From the NCBI RefSeq assembly GCF_009469695.1, contig NZ_SSSR01000016.1, positions 1 through 64,000 of the forward strand: DNA of 64,000 nucleotides, in the 5' to 3' direction. The position numbers and the translations under genes were made by a program. Positions 50,697 through 59,632 of this stretch are shown here, piece by piece (the stretch's first letter is position 1; the number at the start of each line of letters is the position of its first letter). The notes beneath the pieces were generated by a model. It worked only from the letters and a program-made list of their open reading frames with translations, had not been told where the DNA came from and did not search any database. The stretch is from Propionivibrio limicola. GTDB lineage: Bacteria; Pseudomonadota; Gammaproteobacteria; Burkholderiales; Rhodocyclaceae.

Positions 50697-53600
50697 TCAA
50701 ATCCCCTCCCACATCTTCTGTAGACGCTTGACCGAAACCGGCGCCGGCGTGCGCAATTCCTGCGCGAACATCTGCACGCGCAGCTCTTCCAGTAACCAGC
50801 GGAACTGCTCGACCTGCGGATTCACCACACCCTGCTTGGCCAGCACGATGGCGCGGCGCTCATAATTGGTCCATAGCGGCGCGTATTCGGCCATCAGTTG
50901 CGCATCGCGCGACGGATTGGCCTTCAGCTTGTCGAGGCGCATCGCCATCGCCTTCAGGTAGCGCGGGAAGTGCTGCAGGCGCTCGAACGGCGTGTCGGCG
51001 ATGAAGCGCTTGCCCATCAGCCGCCCCATCTGTTTTTCGATGTCCTGCACGGCGGCAGCATGCGCCTTGAAGGCCGGCAGCTTCTTCTGCACGGCCAGCC
51101 ATTCGGTCAGCACCAACCCGACCAGCCGGCAGATTTCCTGCGCCAGCAGGCCGAGCCGCGTTTTCGCCTCAACACAGCGCTGCTTGAAGCTCGCCGCATC
51201 GGTCGGCCACGGCTCGACGAGGCAGGCGCGGGCGAAGGTGACGTCGAGCAGTTGCTGGCGCAAATCGTCGAGCGAGCCGAGCGCCATGTACTGCATGCCC
51301 ATCTGCGTCAGGTTCGGCAGGTTCTTCTCGAAATACTTGAGCTGCTCCTTGAATTGCAGTTTGAACAGGCGCAACAGCCCGTCGCCATGCACCGCCTGCG
51401 CTTCTTCGAGCGAATCGAACACGCGCAAGGAGACGGAATCACCGTCGTCGTGCAGCGCCGGATAGCCGATCACCTGTTGCCCGCCGACATTCACCTCCAT
51501 CAGCTCCGGCAGCTCGCCGCACGCCCAGTCGGTCATGCCGGCGTATTCGGACGGCGTTTCGTGCAGGTCGGAGAATTCCTGCTTCGCCTGCCCGCCCCAC
51601 TCGCCGCGCAAATCGTTGAGGTTGCGGCTCATCGCCAGTTGCCGGCCGTGCTCGTCGATGAGCTTGAAGTTGAACAAGAAGTGCGGCGGCAGGGTATCGG
51701 GCCGGAAAGCGTCCGGCGTGATCTCCCAGCCCCGCGCATTGAGGCCACGCGTTTGCAGGATGTAGTGGATCAGCGCCGGGACCAAACCCTTGTCGGACGG
51801 CTGCACCGCGCCGACGAACTCGGCGGCGAACTCGGGCACCGGCACCAGTTTCGAGCGGATTTTCTGCGGCAGCGTTTTGACGAGCTGCACGACCTTTTCC
51901 TTGAGCAGCCCCGGCACCAGCCATTCGCAGCGCGCCACCGGAATCTGGTTGAGCTGCGCGAGCTGCACCGTCATCGTCACGCCATCGCGCGGCGTTCCCG
52001 GCTCGAAGTGGTACGACAGCGGAAAATCCACCCCGCCGAGCTTGATCTGGGGCGGGAACGCCTCGGTCGTCACGCCGGCCGCCTCGTGGCGCATCAAGTC
52101 TTCACGCTGCAGATACAGCAGCTTCGGATCTTCGCGTTCGGCTTCCTTGCGCCACTTGTCGAAATCGGCGCCGTTGGTGATGTCTTCAGGAATCAGCCGG
52201 TCATAGAACGCAACAATCAGTTCGTCGTCGACCAGCACGTCGGGCCGGCGCGACTTGTGTTCGAGCGTCTCGATGTCGAGCATCAACTGGTGGTTATGCG
52301 TGTAGAACGGCCAGCGTCGCGCGTATTCCTCGGCGATTTCGCCCGCCACCAGCCCTTCGCGGATGAAGAGCTCGCGTGCCTCAAGCGGGTTCATCGGGCC
52401 GTAATTCACCCGCTTTTTCGGATTGACGACGATGCCGTACAAGGTCGAGCGCTCGAAAGCAACGGCCTGCATCGGCTTCTTTTCCCAGTGCGGGTCGAAA
52501 TAGATCTTCTTGAGCAGATGTGCGCCGACCTTCTCCAGCCAATCCGGCTCGATGCGCGCCACGCAGCGGGCGAACAGCCTCGTCGTCTCGGTGATTTCGG
52601 CGGCGGCAATCCACTTGCCGGCCTTCTTGTTGAGCGGCGAACCGGGATGGATCAGGAACTTGATGCCGCGTGCGCCGAGGTAATGGCCGGAATCCTCCGA
52701 CTTGCAGCCGATGTTGCCGAGCAGACCGGAGAGCAAGGCACGGTGAATCGCGTCGTACGTCGCCGGAATCTGGTTTTCCTTCCAGTCATGCTCGTTGGCG
52801 AGGCCGTGCAACTGGCTGTGGATGTCGTGCCACTCGCGCATGCGCAGCGCCGAAAGGAAGTTGGCATGGCAGGCCTGTACCAGCTTCTTGTGCGACTTTT
52901 TGTTCTCCAGCTCGCCCTCGTACCACTGCCAGAGCTTGAGCCAGGAGAGGAATTCCGATTTTTCGTCGGCGAATTTCTTGTGCGCGGCGTCGGCGGTGCC
53001 CTGCTTCTCCTGCGGACGATCGCGCGGGTCCTGCACGGTCAGCGCGGCGGCGATGACCAGCATTTCCTTGAGGCAACCTTCGTCGCGCGCCGCAACGATC
53101 ATGCGCGCCACACGCGGGTCGAGCGGCATCTTGGCCAGCTCCTGCCCAACCGGCGTCAGCGAGCGCTCTTCGGTCACCGCACCCAGTTCGAGCAACAGCT
53201 GGTAACCGTCACTGACCGCCTTGGGCGGCGGCGCTTCAATGAAGGGGAATTTCTCGACGTCGCCGAGGCGCAACCCCTTCATGCGCAGGATGACACCGGC
53301 CAGCGATGAGCGCAGGATTTCCGGATCGGCGAACGGCGGACGCTTGGCAAAATCGTCCTCGTCGTAGAGGCGGATGCAGACGCCGGCCGACACCCGCCCG
53401 CAACGTCCGGCGCGCTGGTTGGCCGCCGCTTGCGCGATCTTCTCGATCTGCAACTGCTCGACCTTGTTGCGGTACGAATAGCGCTTGACGCGCGCCAGCC
53501 CGGTATCGACGACGTAGCGGATGCCCGGCACGGTCAGCGACGTTTCGGCGACGTTCGTCGCCAGCACGATGCGCCGGCCCTGATGCGGCTTGAAAATGCG

Positions 53601-54653
53601 CGATTGTTCCTCGGCCGAAAGGCGGGCAAAGAGCGGCAGGATTTCCGTCTGCGCGCCGCCGCGGTTGAACGTGTGCTTGCGCAAAGCTTCCGCCGCGTCG
53701 CGGATTTCGCGCTCGCCGGGCAGGAAGACGAGGATGTCGCCGGGGCCGATGCGGTTCAACTCGTCGCAGGCATCCACAATCGCGTCGTACAGATCGCGCT
53801 CGTCGTCTTCCTCCGCTTCTTCCATCTGCACCGGGCGATAGCGGATGTCGACCGGGAACATCCGGCCGGAAACCTCGATTACCGGCGCCTTGTTGAAATG
53901 CTCGGAGAACCGCTCGGCGTCGATGGTCGCCGAGGTAATGATTACCTTGAGGTCGGGACGCTTCGGCAGCAACTGCTTGAGATAGCCGAGCAGAAAGTCG
54001 ATGTTCAGGCTGCGTTCGTGCGCCTCGTCGATGATCAGCGTGTCATAGGCCGACAGTTGCGGATCGCCCTGCGTTTCGGCCAGCAGGATGCCGTCGGTCA
54101 TCAGCTTGATGTACGACTGCGGCGACGTGCGGTCGGTGAAACGGATCTTGTAGCCGACCACCTTGCCGAGCTCGCTCTCCAGCTCCTGCGCGATGCGCGA
54201 TGCCGTCGAACGTGCCGCGATCCGGCGCGGCTGCGTGTGGCCGATCAGGCCGGTCGTGCCGCGCCCGAGCTCGAGACAGATTTTCGGCAACTGCGTCGTC
54301 TTGCCGGAGCCGGTTTCGCCGCAGACGATGACGACCTGATGCTTGGCGATCAGCGCGGCGATTTCGGCGCGGCGCTCGTTGACCGGCAGCTCTTCCGGGA
54401 ATTTCGGCTTCGGCAGGTTTTCGCGGCGAGTCGCCACAATGGCGCGGGATTTTTCCAGCAGCTTTTCAAACTCGGCCTGCAGCGCATCGCGCTTGGCGCC
54501 AAACAGATGGCGCAGGTCGCGCTTCATCGAAGCGAGGCGACGGGAATCGGCGGCGAGGACATCGAAGGCCACAGGCTGTCGGTCATGGCCTCCTTTTTGT
54601 TTGCCGGGTGCGCGTGGTGCGGCGTGTTCAGTCTTGGGGGAAATATCGTTCAT
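50697..54653 (-). CDS. hrpA: ATP-dependent RNA helicase HrpA
   Basis: This DEAH-box helicase has 1318 residues. Walker A is GETGSGKTTQLPKICLELG, the DEAH box is IIDEAHERSLNIDFLLGYLKQ, and motif VI is QRAGRCGRVSAGVCIRLYDE. A helicase-associated and OB-fold region and a DUF3418-type C-terminal half follow, as in the E. coli protein (1300 residues), which acts in mRNA processing and ribosome-collision rescue. ATG 54653 fits the family start; the frame stays open 16 codons upstream. The 5' flank contains the RAYT repeat region. Confidence 0.95.
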   Translation of the reverse strand: MNDISPKTEHAAPRAPGKQKGGHDRQPVAFDVLAADSRRLASMKRDLRHLFGAKRDALQAEFEKLLEKSRAIVATRRENLPKPKFPEELPVNERRAEIAALIAKHQVVIVCGETGSGKTTQLPKICLELGRGTTGLIGHTQPRRIAARSTASRIAQELESELGKVVGYKIRFTDRTSPQSYIKLMTDGILLAETQGDPQLSAYDTLIIDEAHERSLNIDFLLGYLKQLLPKRPDLKVIITSATIDAERFSEHFNKAPVIEVSGRMFPVDIRYRPVQMEEAEEDDERDLYDAIVDACDELNRIGPGDILVFLPGEREIRDAAEALRKHTFNRGGAQTEILPLFARLSAEEQSRIFKPHQGRRIVLATNVAETSLTVPGIRYVVDTGLARVKRYSYRNKVEQLQIEKIAQAAANQRAGRCGRVSAGVCIRLYDEDDFAKRPPFADPEILRSSLAGVILRMKGLRLGDVEKFPFIEAPPPKAVSDGYQLLLELGAVTEERSLTPVGQELAKMPLDPRVARMIVAARDEGCLKEMLVIAAALTVQDPRDRPQEKQGTADAAHKKFADEKSEFLSWLKLWQWYEGELENKKSHKKLVQACHANFLSALRMREWHDIHSQLHGLANEHDWKENQIPATYDAIHRALLSGLLGNIGCKSEDSGHYLGARGIKFLIHPGSPLNKKAGKWIAAAEITETTRLFARCVARIEPDWLEKVGAHLLKKIYFDPHWEKKPMQAVAFERSTLYGIVVNPKKRVNYGPMNPLEARELFIREGLVAGEIAEEYARRWPFYTHNHQLMLDIETLEHKSRRPDVLVDDELIVAFYDRLIPEDITNGADFDKWRKEAEREDPKLLYLQREDLMRHEAAGVTTEAFPPQIKLGGVDFPLSYHFEPGTPRDGVTMTVQLAQLNQIPVARCEWLVPGLLKEKVVQLVKTLPQKIRSKLVPVPEFAAEFVGAVQPSDKGLVPALIHYILQTRGLNARGWEITPDAFRPDTLPPHFLFNFKLIDEHGRQLAMSRNLNDLRGEWGGQAKQEFSDLHETPSEYAGMTDWACGELPELMEVNVGGQQVIGYPALHDDGDSVSLRVFDSLEEAQAVHGDGLLRLFKLQFKEQLKYFEKNLPNLTQMGMQYMALGSLDDLRQQLLDVTFARACLVEPWPTDAASFKQRCVEAKTRLGLLAQEICRLVGLVLTEWLAVQKKLPAFKAHAAAVQDIEKQMGRLMGKRFIADTPFERLQHFPRYLKAMAMRLDKLKANPSRDAQLMAEYAPLWTNYERRAIVLAKQGVVNPQVEQFRWLLEELRVQMFAQELRTPAPVSVKRLQKMWEGI

Positions 54654-54736
54654 CGCGCAATTATCGCGCAGACGGGGGGAGGTACGGCAGACTCGGATCA
54701 AACAAGGGACGAATCGTCACTGCCCGGGCGTTTTCA

Positions 54737-54858
54737 TGAGCGGGCAGCAACTGAGCGGGGCCATCGCGTCAGCGTAGGCCGTAGACATGCAAAGAAGCTG
54801 AAAGTATGCTGCACGGTTACAGCAGAAGCGCACAAAAAACCGTGGTCTGTCCCCGTTT
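54737..54858 (+). repeat. 122-bp direct repeat, left copy
   Basis: This near-identical copy of 55703-55824 begins TGAGCGGGCAGC and ends GTCCCCGTTT. Differences are one extra G in the left copy, one extra G in the right copy and two T/C or A/G changes. The pair frames the RAYT gene. It ends with a REP-like 17-mer. The gap from hrpA to the RAYT gene (54654-54945) otherwise holds no gene. Confidence 0.9.
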
Positions 54859-54902
54859 GTTTCCGGGCGTTTTCATGCCGATGAGGGGGACAGACCACGG
54901 TT
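54838..54902. repeat. REP-like palindrome upstream of the RAYT gene
   Basis: The 17-mer AACCGTGGTCTGTCCCC (54838-54854) is repeated as a perfect inverted copy at 54886-54902 with a 31-nt loop. This is the hairpin arrangement of REP/BIME elements mobilised by RAYTs. A 14-mer CGGGCGTTTTCATG occurs at 54725 and again at 54864 within the loop. Confidence 0.85.
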
Positions 54903-54945
54903 TCATACTATCCTGCTTCCGTCTTGACCTTACGGAGCCCTCCCC

Positions 54946-55659
54946 ATGCCACGCCGCGCTCGACTGACCTTGCCCAACGTCCCCATGCACGTCATTCAGC
55001 GCGGCAACAACCGGCAAGCCTGTTTCTTTGCCGATGAGGACTATCGTTTCTATCTCGACTGGCTGAAGGAATATGCGTCGAAAACCGGTTGCCGGATTCA
55101 CGCTTACGTGCTGATGACGAATCACGTGCATCTGCTGGTTTCCGCCGATTCCGGCAATGGCGTCGGCGCGCTGATGAAGGCGCTGGGCCAGCGCTATGTC
55201 CAGTATGTAAACCGCACCTACCGGCGTTCCGGTTCACTCTGGGAGGGGCGCTTTCGCTCCTGCCCGACGCAGGAGGAATCCTATCTGCTCGCTTGCCAGC
55301 GCTATATCGAACTCAATCCGGTTCGCGCCGGCATGGTGGAGCATCCGGGCGATTATCGGTGGTCCAGCTATCGCACGAATGCGCAGGGCGAAGCCAGCGA
55401 TCTGGTCACGACGCACGCTCTGTACGATGGTCTTGGCGCCGACCCTGCTTGCCGGCAAGTCGCTTACAGGGAACTCTTCCGCTACGAACTGGAGCCGGGC
55501 GTAGTCGATGCGATCCGGAACGCAACAAACGGAAATTTCGCGCTCGGCAATTCGCGCTTCACAGAAGAGATTTCCCGTGCACTCGGACGGCGCGCAACCC
55601 CCGGAAAATCCGGGCGGCCGCGAAAGCAGGATGAGACAACTGCGCAAGAATTGATTTGA
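54946..55659 (+). CDS. REP-associated tyrosine transposase (RAYT, Y1/HUH superfamily)
   Basis: This 237-residue Y1 transposase-like protein has the HUH motif as MTNHVHLLVS, the N-terminal PMHVIQRGNNRQACFF, and CQRYIELNPVRAGMVEHPGDYRWSSYR with the catalytic-tyrosine region. RAYTs are IS200/IS605-related proteins that cut and move REP hairpins. The C-terminal extension ends in a basic GKSGRPRKQ tail. The ATG at 54946 follows an ACGGAG-type ribosome site. Nearby REP copies are present at four places. The protein appears intact. Confidence 0.9.
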   Translation: MPRRARLTLPNVPMHVIQRGNNRQACFFADEDYRFYLDWLKEYASKTGCRIHAYVLMTNHVHLLVSADSGNGVGALMKALGQRYVQYVNRTYRRSGSLWEGRFRSCPTQEESYLLACQRYIELNPVRAGMVEHPGDYRWSSYRTNAQGEASDLVTTHALYDGLGADPACRQVAYRELFRYELEPGVVDAIRNATNGNFALGNSRFTEEISRALGRRATPGKSGRPRKQDETTAQELI

Positions 55660-55673
55660 ATTGCACGAACAGA

Positions 55674-55690
55674 AACCGTGGTCTGCCCCC
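55674..55690 (+). repeat. REP-like 17-mer downstream of the RAYT gene
   Basis: This copy of AACCGTGGTCTGTCCCC carries one substitution (T to C). It sits just after the RAYT stop, in the same orientation as the copy inside the right direct repeat. Confidence 0.75.
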
Positions 55691-55702
55691 TGTTTAATCC
55701 TC

Positions 55703-55824
55703 TGAGCGGGCAGCAACTGAGCGGGCCATCGCGTCAGCGTAGGCCGTAGACATGCAAAGAAGCTGAAAGTATGCTGCACGGCTACGGCAGAAGCGCACGA
55801 AAAAACCGTGGTCTGTCCCCGTTT
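55703..55824 (+). repeat. 122-bp direct repeat, right copy
   Basis: This is the counterpart of 54737-54858, in the same orientation. It also ends with the REP-like 17-mer (55804-55820). Together the two copies bracket about 850 bp carrying the RAYT gene. Confidence 0.9.
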
Positions 55825-55954
55825 ATTGCCTTTCAAGTGTCACACAGCCCAGACGCCAAGGTCATCCGCTTCGATTGGAACGGCACGTTGAGGCCCGAAA
55901 CGGCCCCGGATAGGTAGTCACGGCGAACAGGTCGGCCGTTGAAATTCCATCCAG
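55825..55954 (+). other. Non-coding gap with a possible gene remnant
   Basis: A frame running from the right repeat to a TAG at 55915-55917 reads QVSHSPDAKVIRFDWNGTL and a few more residues. It looks protein-like but has no start and no recognised family. It could be the tail of a gene removed when the RAYT unit arrived, or chance. Nothing else is seen up to the GGDEF gene stop. Confidence 0.25.
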
Positions 55955-57523
55955 TTAATCGCCCGCTTCGTTCATGTCCGGCGCGATGACTGCGCAATGC
56001 TTGCCGGCTCCCTTGGCCGCATAGAGCGCACGGTCGGCGCTGCCGAGCAGGTCGTCAGCCGTAATCCCGGAAAATGGGTACACCGCCACGCCGATGCTGG
56101 CCGAGATCGGGGAGCGCGCGCCGGGGTACGGTTCGGCGAGCAAGGCGACGAGCCGCTGTGCGGTTTGCATCGCGATATCCCGGTCTGCGTCGCCGAGGAG
56201 AACGGAAAATTCGTCGCCCCCCATGCGCGCCGCGATGTCGGAGGTGCGGATGCAGCCGGCGATGCGTTTGGCGACCTTTTGCAGCACGAGGTCGCCCATC
56301 GCATGCCCCTGCTGGTCATTGACCGCCTTGAAACCGTCGAGATCGATGGCCAGCACGGCCAGCCCGCCCGGACGCCGCTTGAGCCGCGCCAGATGCCGAT
56401 GCAGCAGTTCGTCGAACAGTGCCCGGTTGGCAAGGCCGGTCAGGATGTCGTGGCTGGCGCGATGGCTGACCTGGGCCATGACGTGCGACGCCTGCACGAT
56501 GGCATCGCCGACGGCCTCGGCTTCGACCAGCTGGACGTCCGGCAATTCGACCGTTTTTCCCTTGCCAAGCGCCCGTGCCGCCTCGTTCAGGTCGCAAACG
56601 GCGGAAAGCACGCGATTGGCGACGCGCCTCGCCAGCCAGAGGCCGACGACAAGCGCCAGCGCCGTCGCCGCGACGGCAAAGCCGATCTGGCGATAGAGCA
56701 CAACGTTGAGCGCGGCTTTCGGTGCGCCGACGGCAATCGACCAGCTCCAGGCCGATGAACGCGAGAACGCTACGTAAGTTGGCACGCCCTCTTTCGTTAA
56801 CGCCTCCAGCGTGCCTTCATGGCTCGAGCGGAGGCGCTCAACCAGCGGGGCCGTCGCCTTTTGGCCGATGAAGCTTTCCGCATTCTGCGAACGAGCGGCA
56901 ATCAGGCCATTGCCGTCGAGCATCGCCACGACCCAGCCCGGCGGCAACGCCCGAGACTCGAAGCGCTTGCTCAAGCGCTCCGGCGCCAGCCCGGCATTCA
57001 GGCCATATCGCACGTGTTCACCGATTTTGACCGGCACCGCCATCACCAGGACGGGCTGCTGCCGCATCGGGCAGACAACCAGGTCCGACAACGCCGGCAC
57101 GCCAGTCTCGAAGACTGCCGGCAGCGGCGCCGGCATTTTGTTGGTAGACAAGGCGCCGCCATAAGGCAAAAGGGTATTGAGCAACTGCCCGCCTTCCCGG
57201 TCGGACAGGATGTAGTTGTAGACCAGCCGGGCTTCGAGCGCATCCGTGGCCAGACGATGAAAAGCGGCCAGATTTCCCTCCGCCAAATCGCCCGAGGTCG
57301 CCAGAACCCTGAGCCCGGCTTCGATGGCCGCCAGTTCGCGATCCACGTCGGCGGCGATTTCGCGGGCCATCAGGAGCGTGCTGCTATAAATCTGCGTGCG
57401 TTGCGCTTCGTAGTGGGAATAGACGAGCCAGCCGGAGACGGCGGCGGCCGGCACCACGCACACCGCAACGAGCACCATCAGGCTGACGCGCAGGGAATAG
57501 CGGCGTTTTCTCGGCAATGACAT
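55955..57523 (-). CDS. Membrane diguanylate cyclase (cache-HAMP-GGDEF)
   Basis: This 522-residue sensor enzyme makes cyclic di-GMP. Helix 1 (about 12-33) and helix 2 (about 283-301) bracket a periplasmic cache-type sensing domain. A HAMP-like stretch follows, then the GGDEF domain with the intact motif GGDEF (435-439) and an I-site RTSD (426-429) five residues upstream, so product inhibition is expected. The ligand is unknown. c-di-GMP could act on the MshE-type ATPase of the pilus locus, an inference from MshE family biology. It is divergent from glnS. Confidence 0.88.
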   Translation of the reverse strand: MSLPRKRRYSLRVSLMVLVAVCVVPAAAVSGWLVYSHYEAQRTQIYSSTLLMAREIAADVDRELAAIEAGLRVLATSGDLAEGNLAAFHRLATDALEARLVYNYILSDREGGQLLNTLLPYGGALSTNKMPAPLPAVFETGVPALSDLVVCPMRQQPVLVMAVPVKIGEHVRYGLNAGLAPERLSKRFESRALPPGWVVAMLDGNGLIAARSQNAESFIGQKATAPLVERLRSSHEGTLEALTKEGVPTYVAFSRSSAWSWSIAVGAPKAALNVVLYRQIGFAVAATALALVVGLWLARRVANRVLSAVCDLNEAARALGKGKTVELPDVQLVEAEAVGDAIVQASHVMAQVSHRASHDILTGLANRALFDELLHRHLARLKRRPGGLAVLAIDLDGFKAVNDQQGHAMGDLVLQKVAKRIAGCIRTSDIAARMGGDEFSVLLGDADRDIAMQTAQRLVALLAEPYPGARSPISASIGVAVYPFSGITADDLLGSADRALYAAKGAGKHCAVIAPDMNEAGD

Positions 57524-57606
57524 GGCCCGCCCGCCCCTTCATGCCACGCCAGCCACCCGGCCACTTACGCCGTTTTCCATCGACACACCTCCCGTCGGCA
57601 CCGCCG

Positions 57607-57622
57607 TATCACTTAAGTGATA
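57607..57622. promoter_or_regulatory. Perfect 16-bp palindrome between the GGDEF gene and glnS
   Basis: TATCACTTAAGTGATA is a perfect palindrome in the 230-bp divergent region, 84 bp from the GGDEF start and 131 bp from the glnS start. It has the form of an operator for a dimeric regulator. It matches neither the FNR (TTGAT-N4-ATCAA) nor the CRP consensus. The regulator is unknown. Confidence 0.45.
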
Positions 57623-57753
57623 GCAGATGCTGGCAAAAGATAAACGACAACATGGCGCTTCGTCGATTTAGCCACGCTGTTTCCGACTCCGGAGAATGCC
57701 GCAACAGCCGTCAGCGGTTAAAATGAGCCGCTTATGGAATCAAGGACCCCGCC

Positions 57754-59571
57754 GTGAGCACCCCCGACAAAGACAATATCGAAAATAAAGACATCGCCGC
57801 ACCGGCGACCAACTTCGTCCGCAACATCATCGACGCCGATCTGGCGGCCGGAAAATTCGCCCAGCGCCGCTGGTCGGGGCAACCGGGGCTCGGCGCCCAG
57901 CAACTCGGCGGCGCGCTTGATCCGGCAAAAATCCGCACGCGCTTTCCGCCGGAACCGAACGGCTACCTGCATTTCGGCCACGCCAAGTCGATCTGCCTGA
58001 ACTTCGGCCTCGCCCGCGACTACGGCGGCCGTTGCCACCTGCGTTTCGACGACACCAACCCGGAAAAGGAAGACAAGGAATACGTCGATTCGATCATCGA
58101 CGCCGTGCATTGGCTCGGTTTCTCGTGGGAGAAAGACGGTGAAAGCAACCTGTACCACGCCTCGAACTACTTCGACTGGATGGCGAAGTGCGCCGACTAC
58201 CTGATCGAGTCCGGCCACGCTTACGTCGACAGCCAGAGCGCCGACGAAATGCGCGCCAGCCGCGGCACGCTGACGCAAGCCGGCACGGATTCGCCGTTCC
58301 GCAAGCGCAGCGTCGAGGAAAACAAGGATCTCTTCCGCCGCATGAAGGCCGGCGAATTCCCCGACGGCGCCCACATTCTGCGCGCCAAGATCGACATGGC
58401 CTCGCCCAACATCAACCTGCGTGATCCGGCGATCTACCGCATCCGCCACGCCACGCACCACAACACCGGTGACAAGTGGTGCGTCTATCCGATGTACACC
58501 TTCGCCCACCCGATCGAGGACGCGCTGGAAAACATCACGCATTCAATCTGCACGCTCGAATTCGCCGACCAGCGCCCGTTCTACGACTGGCTGCTCGACC
58601 ACTTGGCCGAGGGTGGCCTGCTGCAGCGCCCGGTGCCGCAGCAGATCGAGTTCTCGCGTCTGAACCTGACCTACGTTGTGCTCTCCAAGCGCAAGCTGAT
58701 CCAGCTCGTCGAGGAAAAGCACGTCAGCGGCTGGGACGATCCGCGCCTGCCGACGCTGGTCGGCGCCCGCCGTCGCGGCTACACGCCGGACGGCTTCCAT
58801 CTGTTTGCCGAGCGCATCGGCGTCTCCAAGGCCGATTCGCTGATCGACTACGTGCTGTTCGAGGACTGCATGCGTGACGTGCTCAACGAATCGGCCGAGC
58901 GCCGCGTCGCCGTGCTCGACCCGTTGAAGCTGATCATCGACAACTACCCGGAAGGCCAGAGCGAGGAGTGCGTCGTACACAACCACCCGTTCAAGCCGGA
59001 AATGGGCACGCGCATCATGCCGTTCTCGCGCGAACTGTGGATCGAGCGCGAGGACTTCATGGAAGTGCCGAGCAAGGGTTTCCGCCGCCTCTTTCCCGGA
59101 AACATGGCGCGCCTGCGCCATGGCTACGTCGTCGAATGCACCGGCTGTGACAAGGACGAAAACGGCAACGTCGTCGCCGTGCATTGCACCTACCTGCCCG
59201 ACACCAAGAGCGGCACGCCGGGTGCCGACAGCGTCAAGGTCAAGGGCAACCTGCATTGGGTGTCCGTCGCCGACGCCTGCCCGGCCGAGGTGCGCCTGTA
59301 CGACCGGCTGTTCAGCGTGCCGGCGCCCGGTTCCCGTCGCGAAGGCGATCCGGAAGGTTTCGAGCACAGCTTCATCGACGACATCAACCCGGACAGCGTG
59401 CAGGTCATCACCGCACAACTCGAACCGGCGCTAAAAGAGGCCAAGCAGGAAGACCGCTTCCAGTTCGAACGCCACGGCTACTTCGTCGCCGACCGCGTCG
59501 ATTCAAAGGATGGCGCGCCGGTGTTCAACCGGACGGTGACGCTGAAGGATTCGTGGGGCAAGGCGAAGTAA
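57754..59571 (+). CDS. glnS: Glutaminyl-tRNA synthetase
   Basis: GlnRS (605 residues) is a class I synthetase. The HIGH-type motif is in TRFPPEPNGYLHFGHAKSI, the KMSKS equivalent is in VLSKRKLIQLVEE, and an anticodon-binding beta-barrel region follows. The N-terminal part (about 1-60) is longer than in E. coli (554 residues) and contains an extra WSGQPGLGAQQLGGAL segment. The start is GTG at 57754. Presence of GlnRS indicates direct charging of Gln-tRNA. Confidence 0.95.
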   Translation: MSTPDKDNIENKDIAAPATNFVRNIIDADLAAGKFAQRRWSGQPGLGAQQLGGALDPAKIRTRFPPEPNGYLHFGHAKSICLNFGLARDYGGRCHLRFDDTNPEKEDKEYVDSIIDAVHWLGFSWEKDGESNLYHASNYFDWMAKCADYLIESGHAYVDSQSADEMRASRGTLTQAGTDSPFRKRSVEENKDLFRRMKAGEFPDGAHILRAKIDMASPNINLRDPAIYRIRHATHHNTGDKWCVYPMYTFAHPIEDALENITHSICTLEFADQRPFYDWLLDHLAEGGLLQRPVPQQIEFSRLNLTYVVLSKRKLIQLVEEKHVSGWDDPRLPTLVGARRRGYTPDGFHLFAERIGVSKADSLIDYVLFEDCMRDVLNESAERRVAVLDPLKLIIDNYPEGQSEECVVHNHPFKPEMGTRIMPFSRELWIEREDFMEVPSKGFRRLFPGNMARLRHGYVVECTGCDKDENGNVVAVHCTYLPDTKSGTPGADSVKVKGNLHWVSVADACPAEVRLYDRLFSVPAPGSRREGDPEGFEHSFIDDINPDSVQVITAQLEPALKEAKQEDRFQFERHGYFVADRVDSKDGAPVFNRTVTLKDSWGKAK

Positions 59572-59632
59572 CGCCACTTCACCGTTGAAGCCCCTGCCGG
59601 CGACGGAAGGGGCTGATCCCGCTTGCCGTCGC

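Noticed and set aside
50898-54884. Long plus-strand open frames opposite hrpA
   Set aside because: They mirror the hrpA codons. Composition is skewed and no motif is present, whereas hrpA has all helicase motifs.
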